64,000 bases of DNA from positions 4,610,001-4,674,000 of the forward strand of contig CM064697.1 in assembly GCA_032717465.1 (NCBI GenBank), read 5' to 3'. The notes under the pieces are model-generated. The model was not told where the DNA came from. It ran no database searches and was given only the letters and a program-made list of their open reading frames with translations. Source of the DNA: Coenobita brevimanus (lineage: Eukaryota; Arthropoda; Malacostraca; Decapoda; Coenobitidae). Shown one piece after another: positions 60,769-64,000 of the stretch (position 1 is its first letter; each line of letters opens with the position of its first letter). The translations under genes were made by a program, and so were the position numbers.

Positions 60769-61549
60769 ACATAGCCTATGATTTCATCATCCTTTGTGTA
60801 ATTTTAACGCACAGTATGCTGCATGTTTGATCACGAGCGTGTTCTGCCTCAGTCCCCCCCTTCTACCGTTATAGTAGAGTAAGTCGTTCTCTCTGTTATA
60901 CTTTGCGGGATTTTCAGCTCTTTGTCCCCATGGCTTCATTTGCGCGTCCTTCTTACAAGTTGTATCAGGCTCTCCTGGCCCCTATATAATGAGCTCAGTC
61001 TCTGCATCATGGCCACTTAGATCTGCTCCTCATTTTGTTCACATCTCTGTCCTCCCCTGTACAGATATTATTATTGTGAGTGCTCAAGAAGTCTCCAACC
61101 ATCTAGCAGCTGTGTGTAATTTGAGTATAACTGTTGTTGCATTTTTTCTTGTACTGTATAGCATAAGTTTAATTTGTGGGCCTAGTGAAGTTTTTGTAAT
61201 TCGTGTAGGGTTCTTTATGTCAGTCATTTTTGATAATAGTTTGTATCTGTAATAATTTATCTGGCATTCACTGAGTATTATCGGGTATCTCATTTTATCA
61301 GGGCTGACTTAGATAAATTTATTCTTGCTAATTTCGTGTTAATAGAGGCTATTGCAGTTAACCATATATTTAACCTGTTTTTGCCATTACATTATCCTTA
61401 TGAGTCCTGAATGTTTTGTTGTTAGTTTGAGCATTAAACTTTAACTTGTAATTTTACCTAACTCTTTTGTTTTGAACCTGGAACTTTACGGGACAGTAGT
61501 GATTTTTAGCATTCTCACTTAAAGTGTACGTTATCTTTCTCCGTTCCGT

Positions 61550-61609
<60 letters not shown>

Positions 61610-61915
61610 ATGTATGTATATGTAGTGTATATATATATAATATATATGTATATATTTTGTTTATTTATTTATTAAGAGAGAGATAGAGTTGGATAGGTAG
61701 GTAGGTAGATAGGTACTGCAATTTATGTGCATGTAAAGTATGGTGTAATGTTTGTTGTTTCTTATCCACAGCGGGATTCAATCATAGAAACCAGCCTCAG
61801 AGCATCGACCTGAACTCCTTACGACTGTGTTTCCAGGTGTTCCTTGAGGGTGCTGAGAAGGGAAAGTTCACCTTCCCACTGAAGCCAGTTGTTTCAGATC
61901 CAATATATGATAAGA
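38167..61915 (+). CDS. dl: Dorsal-type Rel/NF-kB transcription factor, N-terminal 246 codons in five exons (3' part beyond window)
   Basis: This is a sequence-specific transcription factor of the Toll pathway. In this family the protein dimerises, is held in the cytoplasm by IkB/Cactus and binds kappaB sites in the nucleus. The coding parts join as 38167-38233, 51942-52099, 56255-56380, 59610-59853 and 61772-61915, and the frame stays open throughout. Residues 1-75 are a leader and about 76-246 are the Rel DNA-binding domain. The recognition-loop motif [16 protein letters not shown] is at about residues 88-103, [18 protein letters not shown] lies in the fourth exon, and [16 protein letters not shown] in the fifth. 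The CEGRSAGS form marks the Dorsal/c-Rel class; Relish/p105 proteins differ there. All introns are GT-AG. The first coding exon follows an acceptor, so a 5' UTR exon must exist upstream. The IPT domain, NLS and stop codon are outside the window. Identity is secure; orthology to Dorsal rather than a lineage-specific duplicate is inferred. Confidence 0.93.
38234..39016. other. Start of Dorsal intron 1; no repeat recognised
   Basis: Unique-looking sequence. The 89-codon + frame at 38,429-38,698 has no recognisable domain and no splice evidence. This is the only sizeable part of intron 1 without clear transposon content. Confidence 0.5.
39020..39261. mobile_element. PIF/Harbinger-like MITE with TAA target duplication
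   Basis: Inverted ends GGGCGTATCTACACGTATCC (left) and GGGTGCATCCACACATGTGC (right, reverse complement) enclose 242 bp. TAA is duplicated at 39017-39019 and 39262-39264. Internal AACATGTTG words occur in both orientations. The TIR and the TWA duplication fit PIF/Harbinger. No coding capacity. Confidence 0.78.
39516..41330 (-). mobile_element. LINE family A copy 5, interrupted by a SINE
   Basis: Minus-strand frames give [51 protein letters not shown] (40,715-41,275), then [15 protein letters not shown] and [15 protein letters not shown] (40,048-40,617). The 3' end with GATA tail is at 39,516-39,560. Short deletions split the RT frame near 40,590 and 40,720. A tRNA-derived SINE with 14-bp target duplications sits at 39,798-39,956. 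The copy lies antisense in Dorsal intron 1. Confidence 0.88.
39798..39956 (+). mobile_element. tRNA-derived SINE S2 nested in LINE A copy 5
   Basis: The 5' end has GTAGCTCGGTGGTAGGGTG (box A), anticodon-loop-like CTCGTAATC and CAAGTTCGCGCC (box B-like), resembling a tRNA-Met or tRNA-Thr ancestor. A body of about 85 bp follows, including GCAGGGCTATATGATCTGAT. The 14-bp duplication TTCCTATCACATCC at 39784-39797 and 39957-39970 proves insertion into the LINE, so S2 moved after that LINE copy. It is not a tRNA gene: no 3' acceptor strand closes the cloverleaf. Confidence 0.88.
41363..42618 (+). mobile_element. Pogo/Tigger-like non-autonomous element, family P copy 1
   Basis: Left end CAGTAATCCTTGTAC and right end (reverse complement) CAGTAATCCCTCCACTATCC, each next to TA (41361-41362, 42619-42620). 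Inside both ends lie GGACGCCCACTTTCCGGACA-type subterminal motifs. TA duplication and CAGTAATCCC ends fit pogo/Tigger elements of the Tc1/mariner group. The interior has no transposase and carries a separate TIR insertion at 41,581-41,913. Related copies are at 47,777-48,638 (inverted) and 58,472-59,068. Confidence 0.82.
41581..41913. mobile_element. Short TIR element nested in family P copy 1 (hAT-like ends)
   Basis: The ends CAGGGTTGCCA and its reverse complement TGGCAACCCTG bound 333 bp. The inverted copy of family P (48.4 kb) lacks this segment at the corresponding position, confirming an insertion. A clear 8-bp target duplication is not visible. The interior contains ACCAAAT/ATTTGG-type words in both orientations. 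Confidence 0.7.
42632..43030 (-). mobile_element. tRNA-derived SINE S3 with (GAT)n tail
   Basis: On the minus strand the element starts CCTCTGTGGCACAATTGTAG (box A-like), has AGAGTTCGTGCCCC (box B-like) about 45 bases later, and continues with a 300-bp body ending in a GATGACGATGATGATG tail at 42,632-42,650. (TA)n at 43,031-43,052 lies at its 5' side. Target duplications were not resolved because of the TA repeats. Confidence 0.7.
44113..44361. repeat. Tandem duplication inside LINE B copy 2 (127 bp and 122 bp)
   Basis: The unit beginning ACAAGGGGCT at 44,113 repeats at 44,240. The second unit lacks five bases (AGTAC) and has few other changes. Family B copy 1 has a single unit, so the duplication arose in this copy. 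Confidence 0.9.
44700..45301. mobile_element. TIR element inserted in LINE B copy 2 (TA-type)
   Basis: Left end CAGTCAAGTCGCGTAATC and right end (reverse complement) CAGTCAAGTTGCCTAATTAA. TA follows on the right (45302-45303); the left neighbour reads CA, probably a decayed TA. LINE B sequence continues on both sides, which sets the limits. No transposase frame in 602 bp. Probably pogo/Tigger-like. Confidence 0.75.
45353..46280. mobile_element. Pogo/Tigger-like TIR element with TA duplication
   Basis: Left end CAGTTCTCCCTCCTTGTACG, right end (reverse complement) CAGGTCTCCCTTGCTTTACG, with TA at 45351-45352 and 46281-46282. The interior includes repeated words such as GATGATTCCCCGTCA (two copies near 45,613 and 45,646). 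No transposase seen in 928 bp. It sits between LINE B copy 2 and the piggyBac remnant. Confidence 0.78.
46516..48702 (+). pseudogene. piggyBac-like transposase, broken by stops, a frameshift and a pogo-like insertion
   Basis: The N-terminal frame starts [20 protein letters not shown] and is acidic, followed by a frame ending [17 protein letters not shown] (47,246-47,368). Typical piggyBac blocks follow: GIVRK-stop-QIPAYWS (about 47,498-47,540), [16 protein letters not shown] and [11 protein letters not shown] (47,549-47,640), then after a one-base frame change [10 protein letters not shown] (47,743-47,772), which holds the first catalytic Asp. Family P copy 2 is inserted there. Downstream [17 protein letters not shown] (48,651-48,701) continues the transposase before a CR1/L2-type LINE cuts it. 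The remaining catalytic region is missing. A candidate 3' terminus, GGGACGCAGCGGG next to TTAA, lies at 51,424-51,440. The element is certainly dead. Confidence 0.85.
47777..48638 (-). mobile_element. Pogo/Tigger-like family P copy 2, nested in piggyBac
   Basis: Inverted relative to copy 1. Its left end is GTGTAATCCCTCCAATATCC and its right end (reverse complement) CAGTAATCCCTCTATTATCC, with a TA at 47775-47776 and CA (decayed TA) at 48639-48640. It shares GCATGTCCAGAAAGTGGG, CACATGGTCTAGTGGC-type and AACACTGCACA-type sequence with copy 1. It splits piggyBac codons between the DES and QYIP motifs. Copy 1's nested TIR element is absent. Confidence 0.83.
48703..50791 (-). mobile_element. CR1/L2-type LINE, 5'-truncated, nested in piggyBac
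   Basis: Minus-strand frames in order: a lysine/arginine-rich linker (50,426-50,788), then [39 protein letters not shown] and [13 protein letters not shown] (49,909-50,415). [20 protein letters not shown] and [20 protein letters not shown] follow (49,626-49,907), then [19 protein letters not shown] through [15 protein letters not shown] (48,748-49,600). The catalytic box reads FAID instead of FADD (near 49,553-49,564), so the RT is inactive. The 3' tail is (AATTAGGTA)n at 48,703-48,722. A 29-bp LINE A fragment with 12-bp duplications interrupts the frame at 49,600. Motifs and tail fit the CR1/L2 group. Confidence 0.88.
49588..49640 (-). mobile_element. 29-bp LINE family A 3' fragment with 12-bp target duplication
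   Basis: Bases 49,600-49,628 match only the last bases of LINE A (a GATA-type tail, then TGAGGCGTCTGGCAATAG on the minus strand). They are flanked by identical ATCTACCATATC at 49588-49599 and 49629-49640. The CR1 peptide DMVD is duplicated across the site. This shows an extremely short, 5'-truncated retrotransposition event. Confidence 0.9.
50792..50917 (-). mobile_element. Terminal fragment of a pogo/Tigger-like element
   Basis: The reverse complement of 50,868-50,915 starts CAGTAATCCCTTAATTCACG, followed by GCGAACTTTTTTCACGCGAT, ends characteristic of Tigger-like elements. TA follows at 50916-50917. The other end is missing at the junction with the CR1/L2-type LINE. Confidence 0.6.
50918..51941. 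other. End of Dorsal intron 1; possible piggyBac 3' terminal region
   Basis: No gene. Sequence to about 51,436 could be the piggyBac 3' untranslated and terminal region, ending GGGACGCAGCGGG before TTAA. From 51,441 the sequence is unique up to the exon 2 acceptor. I found no matching left terminus, so the piggyBac limits remain open. Confidence 0.4.
51942..52099 (+). CDS. dl: Dorsal second coding exon
   Basis: The exon runs from an acceptor (ttttccaacag) to a strong donor (GTG|gtaagt). Its 158 nt plus one carried base give 53 codons (residues 23-75) and end in phase 0. The peptide contains [15 protein letters not shown], then a Gly-rich stretch ([12 protein letters not shown]), and ends [12 protein letters not shown] directly before the Rel domain. 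The region is acidic and hydrophilic with no catalytic motif, as expected for the leader of a class II Rel protein. It lies immediately 3' of the 13.7-kb transposon-filled intron 1, and no repeat touches the splice sites. Confidence 0.88.
52100..53425. other. Dorsal intron 2, 5' part; 60-bp tandem duplication at 52,811-52,930
   Basis: Two adjacent 60-bp units start AACAACTGAATCCTGTGAAG and AACAAGTGAATCCTATGAAG and differ at about ten positions. Otherwise no repeat or exon was recognised here. Confidence 0.6.
53426..55785 (-). mobile_element. LINE family A copy 6 in Dorsal intron 2
   Basis: Minus-strand frames: the endonuclease end [18 protein letters not shown] (55,267-55,779), linker [20 protein letters not shown] (54,865-55,251), [21 protein letters not shown] through [14 protein letters not shown] to [18 protein letters not shown] (54,028-54,864), then [20 protein letters not shown] and [10 protein letters not shown] to CGHPKWD (53,453-54,027). 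The tail is a short GATA-type run at 53,428-53,440. Frame breaks lie near 54,027, 53,760 and 54,865-54,885. Catalytic FADD and the endonuclease SDH motif are kept. It is the second-longest family A copy. Confidence 0.9.
55786..56254. other. Dorsal intron 2, 3' part; nothing recognised
   Basis: AT-rich intronic sequence ending in the exon 3 polypyrimidine tract and acceptor. Confidence 0.5.
56255..56380 (+). CDS. dl: Dorsal third coding exon: start of Rel domain and DNA-recognition loop
   Basis: The exon has 126 nt and encodes 42 codons (residues 76-117), phase 0 at both ends. It starts VKILEQP, the usual first strand of the Rel homology domain, and carries [16 protein letters not shown], the loop that contacts kappaB DNA including the redox-sensitive Cys, followed by NKTYPSIQ. 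The acceptor is cattcttattcaattccag and the donor CAG|gtatga. The first exon bases are GTAAAG, so the acceptor is followed directly by a donor-like sequence (see findings). All recognition-loop residues I would expect are present. Where known Rel proteins usually have QRGF/QRGM before RFRY, this protein has AKAL. Confidence 0.95.
56381..57214. other. Dorsal intron 3, 5' part; first copy of a 77-bp duplicated block
   Basis: Bases 56,574-56,650 recur at 58,238-58,314 with a single difference. The block includes the near-palindrome GTACTATGTAGTAC (perfect GTACTACGTAGTAC in the second copy). No exon seen. Confidence 0.6.
57215..57430 (+). mobile_element. tRNA-derived SINE S4 (probable)
   Basis: Contains a box B-like GGGTTTGAATCCC about 45 bases after CCACTTGGTAGGAAGG (box A-like), then a body ending TGAGACAGCCCTAGCATG. 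The 3' end recurs inverted at 15,321-15,375. Target duplications were not found. Confidence 0.6.
57431..57982. other. Dorsal intron 3; probable Tc1-type terminal region
   Basis: No gene. TACAGTAATAAGAAAAACTA near 57,550 and AT-rich sequence to 57,982 could be the 3' untranslated and terminal part of the Tc1-like element whose transposase end is at 57,983-58,039. Confidence 0.4.
57983..58039 (-). pseudogene. C-terminal end of a Tc1-like transposase
   Basis: The minus strand reads [18 protein letters not shown] followed by TAA. This CxRRLxAVxEAxGGxTKY ending is typical of Tc1-family DDE transposases. Only 18 codons remain; upstream sequence (58,040-58,140) is unrelated or decayed. Confidence 0.75.
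58238..58314. repeat. Second copy of the 77-bp block of 56,574-56,650
   Basis: Identical to the first copy except one base, in the same orientation, 1,664 bp downstream. Flanks differ on both sides. Confidence 0.9.
58333..58450 (+). mobile_element. SINE-like element sharing the LINE A 3' tail, second copy
   Basis: Contains GGTGGAGGTTTAGTGCC, CCCTGTAAAACAAATACGG, CCACCCCTTATGGGATTATG and a tail of AGACAGATAGATAGATAG. It parallels 37,905-38,078 and the end of LINE family A. Confidence 0.62.
58472..59068 (+). mobile_element. Pogo/Tigger-like family P copy 3 (ends missing)
   Basis: Matches the interior of copy 1 from CCGCGCGG to TGCCTCTGGCTCTATTATG, including GACCACATGGGAATTTACAG and GGGAGTTATTTAGGTGGC. 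The CAGTAATCCC termini are lost. It lies in the same orientation as copy 1. Confidence 0.75.
59069..59410. other. Dorsal intron 3; nothing recognised
   Basis: Ordinary intronic sequence without a repeat or exon. Confidence 0.5.
59411..59475 (+). repeat. (TG)n microsatellite 134 nt upstream of Dorsal exon 4
   Basis: A perfect TG run of 65 bases on the sense strand of intron 3. UG repeats bind TDP-43- and CELF-type RNA-binding proteins, so it could influence use of the exon 4 acceptor; this is inference. Confidence 0.98.
59610..59853 (+). CDS. dl: Dorsal fourth coding exon: Rel domain core
   Basis: The exon has 244 nt, giving 81 codons (residues 118-198) plus one base (phase 1). It begins [16 protein letters not shown] and includes [18 protein letters not shown], then [18 protein letters not shown] and EEIRVDPFQ. 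These are the most conserved blocks of insect and crustacean Dorsal. The acceptor is aaaactacag and the donor CAGA|gtaagtg. A 65-nt TG repeat lies 134 nt upstream in the sense orientation. No stop or frameshift is seen. Confidence 0.95.
59854..61771. other. Dorsal intron 4; TA repeats and a pogo-like end
   Basis: (TA)n at 60,731-60,764 and at 61,554-61,594 (the latter followed by TG). AAGAGGGATTACTGTA at 60,712-60,727 is a lone pogo-like terminus (reverse complement CAGTAATCCCTCTTCC). No exon seen. Confidence 0.65.
61772..61915 (+). CDS. dl: Dorsal fifth coding exon: end of the N-terminal Rel subdomain
   Basis: The acceptor is cttatccacag and the donor AAGA|gtgagt. One carried base plus 144 nt give 48 codons (residues 199-246) and leave one base. 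The sequence [19 protein letters not shown] continues with [18 protein letters not shown] and ends at VVSDPIYDK, where other Dorsal proteins continue into the linker and IPT domain. No later exon (for example one encoding the usual SDLxICRLC segment) was found between 61,916 and 64,000, so intron 5 exceeds 2 kb. Confidence 0.94.
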
Positions 61916-61967
61916 GTGAGTTCAATTCCCACTTCCTAGTAATGGAATGAGAATGCTTCCTGGATAT

Positions 61968-62007
<40 letters not shown>

Positions 62008-63394
62008 GGTTTAAGGCACCCGTATCATGTGGAATAACGGAGAATAATGAATTTAGACGGGAATATGCAGATTGGTTGAAGGGATGAATATGCAAAAGAA
62101 AGAGAGGATTGAAATGTAAAACTTTGTTGTAGGAATAAAAATGGGCTTTATGGAGGATTAAAATGTAAAACTTTGTAACAGGAATGAATACAATAGTTTG
62201 ATAGAATGGGCAAGAGAATAGAAGAGTATTAACGGAGATGGATTTAAACATGGCGAGTCCCAAAGCTATGGGAGCCTGTAGAGGCTGTATTTGGCAGTTG
62301 TCAACAGAGAAGAAGACTGTGTAGCAGCTGAACTTGACAAGAATGCCTCCAAGATGCATAACAGATCTGTGCATATTGGGATAATTAGGCTGCTTTATAA
62401 CATTACTTACATATAGATTATAATAAAACTAACAAATGAAAAAATCAGATTTTGAGAGACCCTTTCAGACTATGAGATAAAACAAAGCTGTTGCTAATAA
62501 TAAATCATTGGTATGGTGAAATTATTGTACAATAATGACCCAGTATGTGATTGTCAGGTATGTGGTTGATTTCTAACAATAGATGAAAACTTATACCCAG
62601 ATTCGGGTTGACGATCACGAAAATCGCTTATACAGTAGACCCCTGCTTTAACGTATCCTGCTAGACCAGGTATCGGATTTACCAAACACTTTGAGTACCC
62701 CTGGACAAACTGTTGTACATATCGTATACCATCCGGTAAATGGGAAAAACCACATTTAGGTACACCCATACCTAAATTTCTGATCCATTGATAACCAGTG
62801 ATTCGCCAGACCGAACAAAAGAAATGGGAACATTCCCACAATCCAGACAATGTGAACGGCCATCGCCTCACTAATCCGACACCCCACAGCTCCCTAATTT
62901 TTTGAAATGAGTTCATCCAAACCACTGCCATGCCAACAAGTGAGCCAGGCCAGCACTCCCAGTCAGCAGCTGAGCCAGCTCCACACTCCCTGGCAACAGC
63001 CTAGTAGGAAAATGTTCTTTTTGTACATAGACTTTTTGTTTACATCATTAAATAGCCATAATATGTGAGAGAGAGAGAGAATGAATGAGTGAGTGAAAGA
63101 ATAAATGAGTGAGCAAATGCGTGTGATGGGGTGGGGGTGGGGGGTAGTAGGGCAGTTTGGATTTCTTATCTCCCTCTCTGTCCCCCCATCCTCCCCCATC
63201 CCTGCTTGTCTCCCTCCCCTTCCTCTTGACCTTCCCTCATCCCCATTTGTCTCTCTTCCCACCCTCCCCCACCCCTGCTTGTCTCCCTTCCCATCCCCTT
63301 GCCTGTCCCCCTGCTATCCCCTGCCCCCACATAGCTTGCTGCCTGTCACCACCTCACCTTCCTGTGTGTAATGTTTGCAGTCCCATTTTTTAGA
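61916..63394. other. Dorsal intron 5; (ATC)n and a possible pogo-like end
   Basis: An (ATC)n run lies at 61,973-62,006. TA followed by CAGTAGACCCCTGCTTTAAC at 62,633 resembles a Tigger-like terminus, but no partner end was found. Pyrimidine-rich sequence lies at 63,160-63,350. No Rel-domain exon. Confidence 0.55.
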
Positions 63395-63404
63395 AATAAC
63401 ATTG

Positions 63405-63691
63405 TTATGAGGAACACACTGAGGTGGTTTGGCCATGTGGAGAGGATGGAGGGTGAAAGACTGACGAAGAGAGTGTATGTGAGTGAGGTGGAGGGGGGAA
63501 GAGGGAGGGGGAGGCCGAGGATGAGATGGAGGGATGGGGTGGAGAGGTATATGAGAGAGGGGGGTGTGAGTTGGGAACCGGGCAGTGAAATGGCAGGGGA
63601 CAGGACGATGTGGAGGCGATTTGTTTGTGGCCACCCCAAACAGGATTGAGGCATCTGGCAATAGATAGATAGATAGATTGTTTATAAGGAT
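63405..63691 (+). mobile_element. LINE family A copy 7: 287-bp 3' end with 10-bp target duplication
   Basis: Starts within the [10 protein letters not shown] codons, continues [37 protein letters not shown] and ends CGHPKQD, a 3' UTR and (ATAG)n tail. It is flanked by AATAACATTG at 63395-63404 and 63692-63701. The reading frame is open over its whole length, which suggests a young insertion. Confidence 0.92.
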
Positions 63692-63701
63692 AATAACATT
63701 G

Positions 63702-64000
63702 CCTATGGTGTTTCTGTGTCAGTCTCTATTGATTGAGTCAGGTTTGTGAGAGTTTGGGTTTGAGCCTGGAATGCATCTCTGGCTTTCCTACAGTATCTTG
63801 TGGGGAATATTACTTTGATGTCCAACGTACTTAGTGACTGAATACCACCATTGGTACACAACACTGCTGGAAATCGGGGTGTGAGTGTACTGGACAACTG
63901 TGGGCCCATTGGGCACTTTTTTGCATTTAACATCTGCTATCTGTTACTTGGAGCATGTGACACAGGCCTACTGGATCACTTTCGGCATGTGGGGTGACTC
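63702..64000. other. Dorsal intron 5 to window end; nothing recognised
   Basis: No exon or repeat recognised in the last 300 bases. Confidence 0.5.

Noticed and set aside
62631..62900. Complete Tigger-like element starting CAGTAGACCCC
   Set aside because: Only one terminus is visible; no inverted partner or second TA was found, so it is mentioned only as a possible end.
1..64000. CRISPR array, bacterial operons or prophage
   Set aside because: There are no regularly spaced short repeats with unique spacers and no compact gene strings; the split Rel gene, LINEs and SINEs indicate a eukaryotic nuclear genome.

Overview
This window looks like nuclear DNA from an arthropod, most probably a decapod crustacean. 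There is no operon-like gene packing. One gene is spread over more than 23 kb with GT-AG introns, and almost all remaining sequence is microsatellite or transposon. The one cellular gene I can support is a Dorsal-type (class II Rel/NF-kB) transcription factor on the + strand. Five coding exons lie at 38,156-38,233, 51,942-52,099, 56,255-56,380, 59,610-59,853 and 61,772-61,915. They join without a frame break into 246 codons covering the N-terminal leader and most of the Rel DNA-binding domain. The dimerisation (IPT) half, nuclear localisation signal and C-terminal region must lie beyond base 64,000. The 5' UTR exon and promoter lie upstream of 38,155 and were not located with certainty.

Region by region. 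1-19,000: intergenic or far-upstream sequence with many dinucleotide repeats, a 1.4-kb polypyrimidine tract, copies of a short interspersed family (called family G here), a clean hAT MITE with an 8-bp target duplication, a decayed LINE, and a tRNA-Gly-like SINE set in CA repeats. 19,000-38,100: RTE-like LINEs of two families (A with a GATA tail, B without), a second copy of the CA-flanked SINE, a degenerate ~145-bp tandem array, and a PIF/Harbinger MITE with TTA duplications. 38,156-51,941 (Dorsal intron 1, 13.7 kb): a stack of nested insertions including LINE A with a SINE inside it, a pogo-like element with another TIR element inside it, LINE B interrupted by a TIR element, and a dead piggyBac broken by a pogo-like element and a CR1/L2-type LINE. 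That CR1 copy is itself broken by a 29-bp LINE A fragment with a 12-bp target duplication. 52,100-61,771 (introns 2-4): another LINE A copy, a Tc1 transposase end, pogo-like pieces, and a long TG run just upstream of exon 4. 61,916-64,000: intron 5, with a short LINE A 3' end carrying a 10-bp target duplication.

Dorsal acts at the end of the Toll pathway. It is held in the cytoplasm by Cactus/IkB and, once released, enters the nucleus to activate antimicrobial and developmental genes. The transposons encode no intact enzyme: every reverse transcriptase or transposase frame I followed has stops, frameshifts, truncations or a lost catalytic residue. Several short non-autonomous elements keep exact ends and target duplications, so their boundaries are reliable. 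Family names for transposons are by motif and terminal structure only. No database was consulted.
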